From: Thermanaeromonas sp. C210 | GTDB lineage: Bacteria; Bacillota; DSM-521; Neomoorellales; Neomoorellaceae | Length of the DNA: 64,000 nucleotides | NCBI RefSeq assembly: GCF_013167955.1 | Contig: NZ_BLWF01000002.1 | Span: 1-64,000, forward strand | Direction: 5' to 3' | Part shown: positions 9,276 through 18,353 of the stretch, piece by piece | Layout: the number at the start of each line of letters is the position of its first letter | Position numbering within the stretch: position 1 is the first letter of the stretch | Program-made: the position numbers and the translations under genes | Notes under the pieces: generated by a model | Told to the model about the DNA's origin: nothing | The model's input: the letters and a program-made list of their open reading frames with translations, nothing else | The model's database searches: none

Positions 9276-10229
9276 TTACCCCCCCTTAACGTCAAAACTG
9301 TCCTTTGTATCCTCGGCGGCAGCCCAACCTGGGGCGCCCTCCGGAATCCCCCCTTGGGGGAAGGCCTTGAGGAGGGGATAACCGAGCCTCTCCCGCTGCT
9401 CCAAGTAAGCCGTAGCGCAGAGTCGGGCCAGGTGGCGTACCCTGGCTATGTACGCCGTTCTTTCGGTTACACTGATGGCCCCGCGCGCATCCAGCAGATT
9501 AAAGGTGTGGGAACACTTCAGGACGTAATCATAGGCCGGCTGCACCAACCCCTGTTCGATAATGCGCTTGGCTTCGGCCTCGTAAACGTTAAAGAGGGAG
9601 AAGAGCATGCCGGTGTCCGCAGCAGTAAAATTGTAATGGGAATAATCTACCTCTGCCTGGTGGTGGATGTGGCCGTAGGTCACCCCATCTACCCACTCTA
9701 TATCATAAACGCTGTCCACCTGCTGGATGTACATGGCCAGCCGTTCGAGACCGTAGGTAATCTCCGCGCTCACCGGCCGCAGATCATAGCCGCCGCACTG
9801 CTGGAAGTAAGTGAACTGGGTTATCTCCATTCCGTCCAGCCACACCTCCCAGCCCAAACCCCAGGCTCCCAGGGTGGGGGATTCCCAGTTGTCTTCTACA
9901 AACCGAATATCATGCTCCAGGGGATTAATGCCGAGGTGTTCCAGGCTCCGAAGGTAGATATCCTGCACTTCGGGAGGTGAGGGCTTTAAAATAACTTGGA
10001 ACTGGTAATAATGCTGCAGGCGGTTGGGGTTTTGGCCGTAGCGGCCATCGGTAGGACGACGAGAGGGCTCCACGTAGGCCACTCGCCATGGTTCAGGGCC
10101 CAGGACCCTAAGGAAAGTCGCCGGGTGCATGGTCCCCGCACCCTTTTCCAGGTCGTAAGGCTGTTGGATAACACAACCATAATCCGCCCAGAAATTCTGA
10201 AGGGCAAGGATGAGCTGTTGAAAATTCAC
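9276..10229 (-). CDS. glyQ: Glycyl-tRNA synthetase alpha subunit
   Basis: The catalytic alpha subunit. The protein opens [19 protein letters not shown] and contains [44 protein letters not shown] and the [15 protein letters not shown] block of the class II core. The start is uncertain by four codons: GTG at 10229 follows GGGGGAG by 11 nt, while GTG at 10241 abuts that site. It heads the glyQS operon, which has its own promoter and a short terminator-bearing leader. Confidence 0.95.
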   Translation of the reverse strand: MNFQQLILALQNFWADYGCVIQQPYDLEKGAGTMHPATFLRVLGPEPWRVAYVEPSRRPTDGRYGQNPNRLQHYYQFQVILKPSPPEVQDIYLRSLEHLGINPLEHDIRFVEDNWESPTLGAWGLGWEVWLDGMEITQFTYFQQCGGYDLRPVSAEITYGLERLAMYIQQVDSVYDIEWVDGVTYGHIHHQAEVDYSHYNFTAADTGMLFSLFNVYEAEAKRIIEQGLVQPAYDYVLKCSHTFNLLDARGAISVTERTAYIARVRHLARLCATAYLEQRERLGYPLLKAFPQGGIPEGAPGWAAAEDTKDSFDVKGG

Positions 10230-10319
10230 GTGAACAGGCACTCCCCCACGTATCTAGGTTATGCAGGACCTCTTTGCGCACAAGTCTTTTGGTGGCCTGC
10301 TATCTTGATCTTGCTACAC

Positions 10320-10346
10320 AAAAAACCCGCCCCACCACGGGACGGG
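10320..10346 (-). terminator. Intrinsic terminator in the glyQS leader
   Basis: On the minus strand CCCGTCCC, a short loop and GGGGCGGG (one G-U pair) are followed by six T residues. It sits about 20-45 nt after the predicted transcription start and about 90 nt before glyQ, the position of an attenuator rather than of an upstream gene's terminator. Confidence 0.7.
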
Positions 10347-10368
10347 AGCTCAGTCCTCCTTGAAAAAT

Positions 10369-10397
10369 AATTTACCAGAGGAGGGGGGGCTTGTCAA
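10369..10397 (-). promoter_or_regulatory. Sigma-A-type promoter of glyQS
   Basis: On the minus strand TTGACA (10397-10392), a 17-nt spacer and TAAATT (10374-10369) make a near-consensus promoter reading toward glyQ. Confidence 0.75.
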
Positions 10398-10648
10398 CTC
10401 GCATCCCCAGAGCTTAGGCCGGGCGTCATTGAGCTCCCGCTCCCTCCATGAGCCCCGCTGACCAGACCAGCGCTCACCTTGCCTACCCGGCCGGGTTTCC
10501 GGTTCATGGGGCTTCCGTGCCTGACAGCCGCAGCCTCTCTAAGGCTCCGGCGCCGCCTCCGTACTCCCCTTCGCCAGGCCCCTGCCCTTCCCCTTGCCTC
10601 CACTCCCTCGTCGGTGAGCTAAGTGACGCTTTTAAAGGCGGCAAAGAC
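10398..10648. other. Gene-free GC-rich stretch
   Basis: Between the glyQS promoter and the DUF4342 gene I see no gene, T-box or tRNA. Pyrimidine-rich plus-strand runs are the only notable feature. Confidence 0.5.
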
Positions 10649-11095
10649 TCAGGCCCCGTTGCCTCCGTCTTTCTCCCGTAAGTCTAAGGAATGTTCTTCC
10701 ACCTGGCCGCCGGGACGTTCGATTTCCAGGGTGTAGCGATTGAAAAGGGCCGCCACACTGCTAATCCCGGCCAGGATGGCCAGCTCGGTGCTGGCCAGCA
10801 CCCCCAGGACGCCCAAAGCTCCGGCCGTAGCCGGTATTTCGGCCACAGTTTTCCCGTCTTTTTTGATCTTGATTTTGGTCACCTTGCCCTTGTGGAGGAT
10901 CTCCTTAATGCGGGTCAGAAGTCTTTCCCCCCACGTCTCTAAGGCGTGGACCGTTTCCTCCTTTTTACCTTCCTCCAGCCGGATAAGGGCTTCAATAACG
11001 TCCCCCCCGGCTTCGTCCAGGGCTTGTTTGGCTTCCCGGGAAGACAGCCCTACCCGCTTGCGCAGGATGTCAATTTTTTCGAGTTCCGTACTCAT
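10649..11095 (-). CDS. DUF4342 protein with UBA-like N terminus
   Basis: A 148-residue protein. Residues 1-45 (ELEKIDILRKRVGLSSREAKQALDEAGGDVIEALIRLEE) look like the UBA-type three-helix domain seen in EF-Ts and NAC. A Lys-rich basic patch (KGKVTKIKIKKDG) is followed by a hydrophobic Gly/Ala-rich segment (PATAGALGVLGVLASTELAILAGISSVAALF, about 90-120), then an acidic tail. This is the DUF4342 layout; function unknown. The ATG at 11095 follows GGGAGG by 6 nt. It overlaps the 3' end of recO by 26 nt. Confidence 0.75.
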   Translation of the reverse strand: MSTELEKIDILRKRVGLSSREAKQALDEAGGDVIEALIRLEEGKKEETVHALETWGERLLTRIKEILHKGKVTKIKIKKDGKTVAEIPATAGALGVLGVLASTELAILAGISSVAALFNRYTLEIERPGGQVEEHSLDLREKDGGNGA

Positions 11096-11846
11096 ATGCA
11101 TCCTCCCTAATTTGCTCCATTAAAATACGGGATTTGAGCCTTCTGTCTAAATAGTATTCCAAATAAGCAGGCAGAATTTCCGCCAGCTCCCTCTGACACC
11201 GGGGAGACAATTTCAGGCGGCTGAGGTGGGAGCCGCCCATGGACGCCAGATTACGCCAAACGGCCAGGGCCTCCCGGGATACGCGATACTGCGCCCCATA
11301 CTGCCGGCTGCAGCGGCTGCAAAGGGCGCCCCCGGCCGCAGGGGCAAAGGGTATAAGCCCCTCTTCCAGGGGGGCCCCGCAAGCGGCGCAGAGATTGACC
11401 CGCGGGGCAAATCCCAGCACGCTTATGGCGCGAGCTTCAAAGGCCCGGGCTACCAAGTGAGGATTTTCCCGGACCAAAAGGCCAAGACTCCGGCGCAACA
11501 AGCCGAACATCTCCGGACTGGCCTGACCGGCCGGCACTGAAACGTCTGCTATCTCGGCTAAGTAGCAGGCGGTCAACAACCTTTCGAGGTCTGCCCTTAA
11601 GGGAGCAAAGAAGTCTTCTACCTGGCATTGGGTTACCGTAGCCATGCTCCGGCCGTCATAAAGCAGGAAACGAGCCAGGCAGAGTCGCTGGGTGCCGCTC
11701 CTCAGGTTGCTGTGGGCCTTGCGCACCCCCTTGGCAATGGCGGTAATTTTTCCCCGGTTGGGGGTTAAAATATGCAAAATGCGATCTGCTTCCCGGAAAT
11801 CCTGGGTGGAAAGCACAATACCCTGTACTTGATAAAGGCCTGCCAC
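11070..11846 (-). CDS. recO: DNA repair protein RecO
   Basis: A 258-residue RecO, which loads RecA at gaps together with RecR. The OB-fold N terminus (YQVQGIVLSTQDFREADRILHILTPNRGKITAIAKGVRK) is typical, and the zinc finger is complete: CAAC in LCAACGAPLEEG and CSRC in ALCSRCSRQYG. It sits in the conserved era-yqzL-recO order. Confidence 0.95.
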   Translation of the reverse strand: MAGLYQVQGIVLSTQDFREADRILHILTPNRGKITAIAKGVRKAHSNLRSGTQRLCLARFLLYDGRSMATVTQCQVEDFFAPLRADLERLLTACYLAEIADVSVPAGQASPEMFGLLRRSLGLLVRENPHLVARAFEARAISVLGFAPRVNLCAACGAPLEEGLIPFAPAAGGALCSRCSRQYGAQYRVSREALAVWRNLASMGGSHLSRLKLSPRCQRELAEILPAYLEYYLDRRLKSRILMEQIREDAYEYGTRKN

Positions 11847-11883
11847 TGCCTTTTAACCTGCCCGTTATATTTTCTTCAGTACT

Positions 11884-12057
11884 TTAGCCCGTTATTTCGC
11901 CTATTACCGAATTTTGCGCTCCCCCATCCCCTGGGTGGGCCTCATTATCCTGTAGCCCTGCCTCCAACTCATATCTTTCCTGTTGTTTATAGAGCAAATA
12001 AATGTGGACGTGTCCCGTAGCCGCAAAAAGCTGCCAAAGAGCTTCGCTGGGTTTCAC
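11884..12057 (-). CDS. yqzL: YqzL-like small protein
   Basis: A 57-residue frame starting at GTG 12057 with GGAGGGG 5 nt or so upstream. Residues 5-24 read EALWQLFAATGHVHIYLLYK, which fits the YqzL pattern W-x-x-F-x-x-T-G-x-I-x-x-Y-L-L-Y-K. YqzL is a short protein of unknown function encoded between era and recO in many Firmicutes, exactly the position here. The C-terminal 30 residues (Gly, Asn, Glu rich) are longer than I expect for the family. Evidence is motif plus synteny. Confidence 0.75.
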   Translation of the reverse strand: MKPSEALWQLFAATGHVHIYLLYKQQERYELEAGLQDNEAHPGDGGAQNSVIGEITG

Positions 12058-12121
12058 ACGTCTTCCCCTCCTGAAAGGGACCTGCCTAACCTATATCCTT
12101 GCCCAAATCGAACAGCCTATA

Positions 12122-13033
12122 CTAGTCCCCTTTTGCCAGCACGTAGCCCAGCTGCTTTAAGGCCGTTTCCTGCTTTCGCCAGTTCTTTTTGACCTTTACC
12201 CGCAGATCCAGGTACATTTTATTGCCCAAAAGACCTTCCAGTTCCCGGCGGGCGAGGGTTCCGATTTCCTTCAGCATGCGACCTCCTTTCCCGATAAGGA
12301 TGCCCTTCTGGGAATCCCTTTCCACATAAACGGTGGCTGCCACGTATAACATATTATTGGGGCGGGGCGCTACCTCCTCTACCACCACGGCTACCGCGTG
12401 GGGTACCTCTTCCTCGGTTAAAAGCAGGATCTTTTCCCGGATGAGCTCCGCTATGAGCAGATTCTCCGGCTGGTCCGTCACCTGATCGGGCGGGTAATAC
12501 TGGGGTCCCGGCGGCAGGTGCCGGATTATCAGGGGGGGCAGCAGGTCCACGTTGAGGCCCTGCAGGGCGGAAACAGCCACCGCCTCAGCCGGTTGAAAGC
12601 GAGAATAAAAAAACCCTTTTGTCTTATCCAGTTGCCGGCCATTAATTAAATCTATTTTGTTAAAGACCAGGACCACCGGGGTGGCTATTTCCTTAAGAAA
12701 ACCCAGGATATATTCTTCCCCTGCGCCGGGTTCCACCGAAACATCTACTACGTAAACAACCACGTCCACTTCTTTGAGAGTCTGGCGGGCTAAGGAAACC
12801 ATATATTCGCCCAGGCGATGGTGGGGTTTATGTATTCCCGGCGTATCCAAAAACACGATCTGGGCGTCTTGAGCGGTATAAACTCCCAGAATCCTATTGC
12901 GGGTGGTCTGGGGTTTATCCGAGATGATGGCCACTTTCTGGCCTACCAGTGCGTTAAGCAAGGTAGATTTGCCCGCGTTGGGCCGCCCGATAAGGCCGGC
13001 GAAACCCGAACGGTGATCCTTGACTTCCGCCAT
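12122..13033 (-). CDS. era: GTPase Era
   Basis: A 303-residue Era. The G domain has the G1 loop GRPNAGKSTLLN, G3 DTPGIHKPH and G4 NKID. The KH domain near the C terminus has GKGGRMLKEIGTLARRELEGLLG. It binds the 3' end of 16S rRNA during 30S maturation. The start GTG/ATG at 13033 lies 13 nt after the cdd stop, so era is cotranscribed with cdd. Confidence 0.97.
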   Translation of the reverse strand: MAEVKDHRSGFAGLIGRPNAGKSTLLNALVGQKVAIISDKPQTTRNRILGVYTAQDAQIVFLDTPGIHKPHHRLGEYMVSLARQTLKEVDVVVYVVDVSVEPGAGEEYILGFLKEIATPVVLVFNKIDLINGRQLDKTKGFFYSRFQPAEAVAVSALQGLNVDLLPPLIIRHLPPGPQYYPPDQVTDQPENLLIAELIREKILLLTEEEVPHAVAVVVEEVAPRPNNMLYVAATVYVERDSQKGILIGKGGRMLKEIGTLARRELEGLLGNKMYLDLRVKVKKNWRKQETALKQLGYVLAKGD

Positions 13034-13046
13034 ACGTTACTACTCC

Positions 13047-13439
13047 TTAAAGGACGAAGGCCTTCGGCAAAAGATCCTTTAGCCGTTCCTTAAGCATCCT
13101 TCCCTCGGGCAGGCCGGTTATAATCTCCAGGTCAGGGGCAAATTCCGCCAGCACCTGGAGGCAGGCACCGCAGGGAAAGGTAAAGGGCCTGTCGCCCCCT
13201 ACTACCGCCAGGGCGACAAATTCGCGTTCCCCCTCGGAAACCGCCTTCCAGAGGGCTACCCTTTCGGCACAAACCGTAAGGCCATAGGAAGCATTCTCGA
13301 TGTTAACGCCTGTATAAACCCTGCCCGAGGACGTCAATAAAGCGGCTCCCACCGGAAAACGAGAGTAAGGTGCGTAGGCCCTTTCCCTGGCTCCTGCGGC
13401 AGCTCTTATCAGTGCCTCTCCGTCATAGGTCTTATCCAT
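13047..13439 (-). CDS. cdd: Cytidine deaminase
   Basis: A 130-residue homotetrameric-type cytidine deaminase for pyrimidine salvage. The catalytic NIENASYGLTVCAERVAL (zinc Cys and catalytic Glu) and PCGACLQVLAEF (two zinc Cys) are intact, as is the substrate-binding PYSRFPVGAAL. A TATAAT box lies just 10-15 nt before the start on the minus strand, so the leader may be very short. Confidence 0.95.
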   Translation of the reverse strand: MDKTYDGEALIRAAAGARERAYAPYSRFPVGAALLTSSGRVYTGVNIENASYGLTVCAERVALWKAVSEGEREFVALAVVGGDRPFTFPCGACLQVLAEFAPDLEIITGLPEGRMLKERLKDLLPKAFVL

Positions 13440-13505
13440 AAATCTATTATACCTCTTTCGGGGGAAATTTTAATAATTATAAGAGCAGGAATCCGGCGAG
13501 AAGCG

Positions 13506-13526
13506 TATAATTTGTATATACAAATT
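13506..13526. promoter_or_regulatory. -10 box overlapped by an 18-bp perfect palindrome
   Basis: TATAAT at 13506-13511 reads toward the Nudix gene, and AATTTGTATATACAAATT (13509-13526) is a perfect palindrome covering its 3' half and the expected start site. It looks like a repressor site in the cdd/Nudix divergent promoter region; no regulator is identified. Confidence 0.5.
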
Positions 13527-13550
13527 GCCGTGGAATCGGGAGTCTGGAAA

Positions 13551-14036
13551 GTGTTACGCACTTATCCCCTTACACCTCTGGTGGGCGTAGGAGCCATCGT
13601 TGTACACGGTGAAGCCCTGCTCCTGGTAAAGCGAGGAAGGCCGCCGGCCAAGGGCGCCTGGAGCATACCCGGAGGCAAGGTGGAAACCGGGGAAACCTTA
13701 ACCCAGGCCCTCCGGAGGGAAGTTGAAGAAGAATGCGGCCTCACCATAAGAATAGGGCCCCCCGTAGCAGTCCTAGACAGCATTTATACCGATGACCAGG
13801 GCCGGGTCAAATACCACTATGTTCTGGTGGATTTCTGGGCCGAATACGTCTCAGGTGAACTCTCCCCCGCGTCAGATGTGATGGAAGCCCGCTGGGTCCC
13901 CCTAAAGGAAGTGGGTAACCATGAACTCACCGTCGGCACCCTGGAACTGCTGAGGGAACTCGGCCTCTTCGCCGACCCGCCCCACCTCAGGCCTTCCGGG
14001 CTGCTTTACCGGACCCTCCGGGGGAGAACTCCCTGA
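13551..14036 (+). CDS. Nudix hydrolase
   Basis: A Nudix-fold protein of about 161 residues. The Nudix box is complete (GGKVETGETLTQALRREVEEECGL, matching G-x5-E-x7-REUxEE). The opening YPLTPLVGVGAIVVHGEALLLVKRGRPPAKGAWSIPGG resembles ADP-ribose pyrophosphatase and MutT-like house-cleaning enzymes. I placed the start at GTG 13551, 8 nt after GGGAG. A longer in-frame TTG start at 13512 would lie inside the palindromic promoter. The substrate cannot be told from sequence. About 170 nt after it (14037-14206) hold no gene. Confidence 0.85.
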   Translation: MLRTYPLTPLVGVGAIVVHGEALLLVKRGRPPAKGAWSIPGGKVETGETLTQALRREVEEECGLTIRIGPPVAVLDSIYTDDQGRVKYHYVLVDFWAEYVSGELSPASDVMEARWVPLKEVGNHELTVGTLELLRELGLFADPPHLRPSGLLYRTLRGRTP

Positions 14037-14206
14037 GAAGCCCCTTGGTCCTTTGTGCCCGCCGGGGCTTGCCGGACCGAGGTAATCCTCCGGCGGAAAA
14101 CGGCGATCCGCAACTAGCTGGCCCCCAACGGGGCGCCTCAGAGAGAGCAACCGCCCAGGAGAAGTGAGGCTTTAAAGCATTTCTCATCCAGTATGTCCTT
14201 TAGACT

Positions 14207-14545
14207 TTAAAGGAGTTTAGGTAAAAAAATCAGCATCCCCACTATGACCGCCCCCAGGGCCGTCACCAGGACGGCTCCGGCGGCCACATCCTTGGCCACC
14301 CGGGCCAGGGGGTGATACTGGGGACTGTACAGATTAACCGCCGCCTCCAGGGCCGTGTTGAACATTTCGGCCGCCAGTACCAGGGTAATGGTTAAAACGA
14401 GGGCCACCCATTCCCAATCCCTTACCTTAAGGTAATACGCCAGCGCCAAAGCCCCGGCAGCCGCGCTCAAATGAATGGCCATATTCGACTGGGTTCGTAG
14501 GGCAAAGAGGAGTCCCGTAAAGGCGGCGCGGAATTTCTTACCCAC
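14207..14545 (-). CDS. dgkA: Diacylglycerol/undecaprenol kinase
   Basis: A 112-residue membrane protein with three helices (about 30-47, 50-68, 88-108). The family motif [36 protein letters not shown] carries the catalytic and metal-binding Glu. Gram-positive DgkA phosphorylates undecaprenol for cell-wall lipid recycling. It overlaps ybeY by 8 nt within the pgpH-ybeY-dgkA run. Confidence 0.95.
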   Translation of the reverse strand: MGKKFRAAFTGLLFALRTQSNMAIHLSAAAGALALAYYLKVRDWEWVALVLTITLVLAAEMFNTALEAAVNLYSPQYHPLARVAKDVAAGAVLVTALGAVIVGMLIFLPKLL

Positions 14546-15008
14546 GCACCAGCCCCACCTTGCCTAAAATCTCTTCCTGTCGGCGGAACATGATCTCTTC
14601 CCTCTCCGGTGTATCGTGGTCATAGCCCAGCAAGTGCAAAAAGCCGTGGAGGGCCAGAAAGCCCACTTCCCTTTCCAGGGAATGCCCGTAGGCGGCCGCC
14701 TGGCGTGCGGCCGTTTCCAGGGAAATAAGAATATCCCCCAGGAGCAGCTCTCCTTCTTCCCCCTTAATCGGCGGTTCTACTTCCTCTTCGTCCTGGAGAG
14801 GAAAGGAAAGGACGTCCGTAGGGGCATCCACCCCGCGGTACATGCGGTTTAAACGCCTGATTTCCGCATCATCTACCAGGGTAACGCTCACCTCGGCCCC
14901 TTCCGGCACCCCCTCCTGCCTGGCTGCCTCCTGAAGAAGGTTCCTGAGGGCTTTTTCCAGGGCAGGTTCCAGGGCCTTATCCAGCTGATTGTTTATGAAG
15001 CATTCCAT
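14538..15008 (-). CDS. ybeY: Endoribonuclease YbeY
   Basis: A 156-residue zinc endoribonuclease acting in 16S rRNA 3' processing and 70S quality control. The zinc motif [16 protein letters not shown]-like block ([19 protein letters not shown]) and the upstream [17 protein letters not shown] are diagnostic. The start at ATG 15008 (MECFINNQ) has AAAGG 6 nt before it; the frame extends further upstream inside pgpH without a plausible start. Coupled with pgpH by a 32-nt overlap. Confidence 0.95.
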   Translation of the reverse strand: MECFINNQLDKALEPALEKALRNLLQEAARQEGVPEGAEVSVTLVDDAEIRRLNRMYRGVDAPTDVLSFPLQDEEEVEPPIKGEEGELLLGDILISLETAARQAAAYGHSLEREVGFLALHGFLHLLGYDHDTPEREEIMFRRQEEILGKVGLVRG

Positions 15009-17142
15009 TTCGGGCCTTTCTCCTTTCCATTTCCCGCAACACCGCCTCCGGGTATTCCACCCGGGAGTGGAAAATACCGTTAAGAACCCGGACAAAGGCA
15101 TCGCCTATGGTGGCCAGTTCTTTGAAGGTCAGGTTGCTGTTCTCCAGTTGACCATCTTCCAACTTCTCTTTAATTATTTTGCGCACAAAACCTTCCATGC
15201 GGCCCGGGGTGAGCTTGGGCAAGGAGCGTATTCCGGCCTCTACACTGTCGGCGAGCATGACGATGGCCGCTTCCTTGCTCTGGGGCTTGGGCGCGTCATA
15301 GCGATAATCCTCCTCGTCTACGTCGTGGCCGTGGCTTCTTTCACAGGCCTTGTGATAGAAGAAGGACATTAGAGTGGTGCCATGATGCTGGGCGATAATA
15401 TCCTGCACTACCTCCGGCAGACCGAATTCCCGGGCCAGGTCCAGGCCGTCCTTGACATGGCAGGAGATAATCAAAGTGCTCAAGGAAGGAGATAACTTGT
15501 CATGGGGATTCTCCGCGCCCACTTGATTCTCGATAAAAAAGTAGGGCCTCTTGAGTTTACCGATGTCGTGATAGTAAGCCCCCACCCTGGCCAGAAGGGA
15601 ATCCGCTCCTACTGCGTCGGCAGCGGCTTCGGCCAGGTTTCCCACCAGAATACTGTGATGGTAAGTCCCCGGCGCCTCCAGGAGCAGGCGCTTTAAGAGG
15701 GGATGGTTCGGATTGGAGAGCTCCAGGAGTTTTACCGACGTGGTAATGCCAAAGGTGTTCTCCAGGAAGGGCAGGAAGCCAATGGTCAGGACCGTGGCCA
15801 GGATGCCGTTGGCCATGGCCAAACCTACCCCTACACTCAACTGAAATAAGGAATAGTTATAGAGGAAACCCAGGGCCACCACGGCCAGCATATTGGCCAG
15901 GGTCAGATAAAGGCTGGAGCGGGCCAGGCTGGACCGCTGATCCAGGTGGGAAACACAGTAAATACCCGTCAGCCCGCTGATTACGCCGGTCACCGCAAAG
16001 GGGAAGTAATTGCCGCTGATGATACCGGTTTCCAGGGCCAAGAACAAGGTAAAGACCACCGCCACCTGAGCTTCCAGCAGAATAGCCGCCAGCATAGACC
16101 CGGCCGCCACGGGGATAAGATATCCAACCAGGCGGGTAACTTCGGCACTGCTGCCCAGGCTTATGGCCATTACTCCCCGGGCAAAGAGGAGGAAAATCAA
16201 CCATAACAAGCCCAGCAAAAGGAGTAGGCGGTCACTGGAGTAGACCTGCTTTTTAAAGGAGCGCAGGTAAAAAAGCACCAGGAATACCAGAATTCCCTGG
16301 AGCAAGACCAGACCCAGCAGCGCGGTCCAGGGGGCCTCCGGCCGAAGAAGCCCGAGTTTTTGGAGGGCCTCGATGTCCTCCTCGTCGACAATTTCCCCGT
16401 CCCCTACAATCTTCTCTCCCTGCCGAATGGTCACTTGCACCGGGGCTACTTCGGCCCGAGCTCTCTCCTGCCTTTGCAGGGTTGCGGCTACGTCATATAC
16501 TAAGTTGGGTTTTAGTTCCAGGTTTTGGACCAGAGCTACCAAGAAAGGCTTGTACTCCTCCGCCGCTTCCAGGTTCTCCACCTCGGCCATGATTTTCTGC
16601 CGGGTAGATTCCACCGCTTCCTGGGAGATGGCACCCTCCATATTACGCCGTATAATCTGGAGGATACGCTCTTCCAGGTGATTTAGTTCGGCAGCATCCG
16701 CCGTTACCAGCGCCTGCACAGTAGATGGGCTCAACTTGAAAGAAGGCAAGGCTGCCTGAAGCTTAGCAGCCCCCTCGCCCGTATCCGTATTTTGAGAATT
16801 GACTTGCTTCAAAGTCCCGAATATTTCTTTCACCTGCTGGGAGATGGTCTCTACCACGGTGTTGTCAACTTTATAAATGGGTTCTACGTTCCGGGCCGCC
16901 TCCTCCCGGGCCCTGGCCGTCAGGACATCGCTTTCATAAACTATTCCCTGGGGGGCTTTAAAATCCCTGGGGCTGGGCTGGCCTACCTTTAAGTCTATCC
17001 TTCGGGGCCAAAAGTCTACCGCCATAATGGTCAGGGCCAGGAAAAATAAAACCCCTCCCCAGAGGGTTCGCCTGACGACGGTTTTCTGTTCAGCCCGGGC
17101 CCATAGTGAGCGTAGCTGGCTTATTGGCCACTGCCACGCCAA
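14977..17142 (-). CDS. pgpH: 7TM-HD cyclic-di-AMP phosphodiesterase
   Basis: A 721-residue membrane protein with the 7TMR-HD architecture. A signal-anchor helix lies at about 28-45, a large extracellular 7TMR-HDED domain at 50-270, seven helices at about 280-470, then a cytoplasmic HD domain ([73 protein letters not shown]). PgpH hydrolyses c-di-AMP to pApA, controlling potassium and osmolyte balance. It overlaps phoH upstream by 22 nt and ybeY downstream. Confidence 0.95.
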   Translation of the reverse strand: MAWQWPISQLRSLWARAEQKTVVRRTLWGGVLFFLALTIMAVDFWPRRIDLKVGQPSPRDFKAPQGIVYESDVLTARAREEAARNVEPIYKVDNTVVETISQQVKEIFGTLKQVNSQNTDTGEGAAKLQAALPSFKLSPSTVQALVTADAAELNHLEERILQIIRRNMEGAISQEAVESTRQKIMAEVENLEAAEEYKPFLVALVQNLELKPNLVYDVAATLQRQERARAEVAPVQVTIRQGEKIVGDGEIVDEEDIEALQKLGLLRPEAPWTALLGLVLLQGILVFLVLFYLRSFKKQVYSSDRLLLLLGLLWLIFLLFARGVMAISLGSSAEVTRLVGYLIPVAAGSMLAAILLEAQVAVVFTLFLALETGIISGNYFPFAVTGVISGLTGIYCVSHLDQRSSLARSSLYLTLANMLAVVALGFLYNYSLFQLSVGVGLAMANGILATVLTIGFLPFLENTFGITTSVKLLELSNPNHPLLKRLLLEAPGTYHHSILVGNLAEAAADAVGADSLLARVGAYYHDIGKLKRPYFFIENQVGAENPHDKLSPSLSTLIISCHVKDGLDLAREFGLPEVVQDIIAQHHGTTLMSFFYHKACERSHGHDVDEEDYRYDAPKPQSKEAAIVMLADSVEAGIRSLPKLTPGRMEGFVRKIIKEKLEDGQLENSNLTFKELATIGDAFVRVLNGIFHSRVEYPEAVLREMERRKARNGMLHKQSAG

Positions 17143-18116
17143 ACCCGTTCACTCCTTTCGTATGCCCTGATGATATCCTGCACCAGCGGGTGTCTTACCA
17201 CGTCTGCTTCGGTGAGATACTCAAAGGCAATCCCGTCTATCCCCTGCAGTATGCGCTCGGCTTCCACCAGGCCGGAAGTAACGTCCCGGGGGAGGTCTAT
17301 CTGGGTAACATCTCCCGTAATAACTGCCCGCGAGCCAAAGCCAATACGGGTTAAGAACATCTTCATCTGTTCCGAGGTGGTATTTTGCGCCTCATCCAGG
17401 ATGATAAAAGCATCATCCAGGGTACGGCCCCGCATATAAGCAAGGGGAGCTACCTCTATAATACTTTTTTCCATATATTTTTGTGCCATTTCCATACCCA
17501 AAACGTCGTAAAGACCGTCGTACAAGGGCCGTAGGTAAGGATTGACCTTTTCCTGGAGGTCACCGGGCAGGAAACCAAGCTTCTCACCGGCCTCGACGGC
17601 CGGCCGCGCCAGGACTATCCTTTCCACACTCCTCGAGCGCAAGGCGCTTACCGCCATAACTACTGCCAGATAGGTCTTGCCCGTACCGGCCGGTCCGATG
17701 CCGAAAACGATATCGTATTGGCGCATGGCCTGTACATAACGCAACTGGCCTAAGGTTTTGGGCCGGATCTGTTTGCCCCGCGGCGTTACATAGAGGACTT
17801 CTCCCAGAGCCTCGGATAGATCCGGCACCTGGCCCTTTTTCTTTTTCCGCTGGCGCACCTGGTTCCAGGCGTAGTTAATGGTCGCCGTGTTAATGTTGGT
17901 ACCCAGACGCACTAAGCCCATTAACTGGTGGAAGAGCTCTTCCAGCTCCTCTACTTCGGCCTTGCGGCCGGAAATGTGAACTTCATTGCCCCGGGCTACG
18001 ATGCGGGCTTCCGCATGTTCTTCAATATACCTTAGGTTTTCATCGCGGTAACCAAAAAGGGTAGCCGCCTCACCGTTGTTCCCGAGTACCAGCTTAACTT
18101 CGAGTTGTTCGGTCAA
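17121..18116 (-). CDS. phoH: PhoH family ATPase
   Basis: A 331-residue PhoH-like P-loop protein. An N-terminal KH-like region (EQLEVKLVLGNN...) precedes the ATPase core with Walker A GIGPAGTGKTYLAVV, Walker B FIILDEAQNTTSEQMKMFLTRIG and VITGDVTQIDLPRD. It is thought to work with YbeY in RNA metabolism, and the two genes are one operon here. A TTG start at 18116 with GAGGG 6 nt upstream fits better than the out-of-frame ATG nearby. Confidence 0.95.
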   Translation of the reverse strand: MTEQLEVKLVLGNNGEAATLFGYRDENLRYIEEHAEARIVARGNEVHISGRKAEVEELEELFHQLMGLVRLGTNINTATINYAWNQVRQRKKKKGQVPDLSEALGEVLYVTPRGKQIRPKTLGQLRYVQAMRQYDIVFGIGPAGTGKTYLAVVMAVSALRSRSVERIVLARPAVEAGEKLGFLPGDLQEKVNPYLRPLYDGLYDVLGMEMAQKYMEKSIIEVAPLAYMRGRTLDDAFIILDEAQNTTSEQMKMFLTRIGFGSRAVITGDVTQIDLPRDVTSGLVEAERILQGIDGIAFEYLTEADVVRHPLVQDIIRAYERSERVWRGSGQ

Positions 18117-18159
18117 ACTTGTCCCTCATCCTCCCCGGCATCCTTTTGGATGACAGTTT

Positions 18160-18188
18160 ATTATACCGTATTCAGCCTTCCCAGTAAA
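18160..18188 (-). promoter_or_regulatory. Promoter of phoH-pgpH-ybeY-dgkA
   Basis: On the minus strand TTTACT (18188-18183), 17 nt, TATAAT (18165-18160). A small dyad, CATCC-TTTT-GGATG, lies in the leader at about 18138-18152. The rest of the gap to yqfD (to 18353) holds no gene that I can see. Confidence 0.7.
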
Positions 18189-18353
18189 GGTTTCAATGTA
18201 TCTGAGCCATCCCCGCTTATTAGCCGGGCATGATTTGGCTCCCCGTCGCACCGTGAGCTTCGCGGACCAAGACACCGCCTGCCTTTTCCTATCTATGCCG
18301 ACAGTCAAGGAAGGTGGGCACCCCTCCAGCCGCCCTATCCCATGGCTGTCTCG

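Noticed and set aside
10242-10400. T-box riboswitch upstream of glyQ
   Set aside because: No T-box core sequence is visible, and the interval from promoter to terminator is too short for stem I plus antiterminator.
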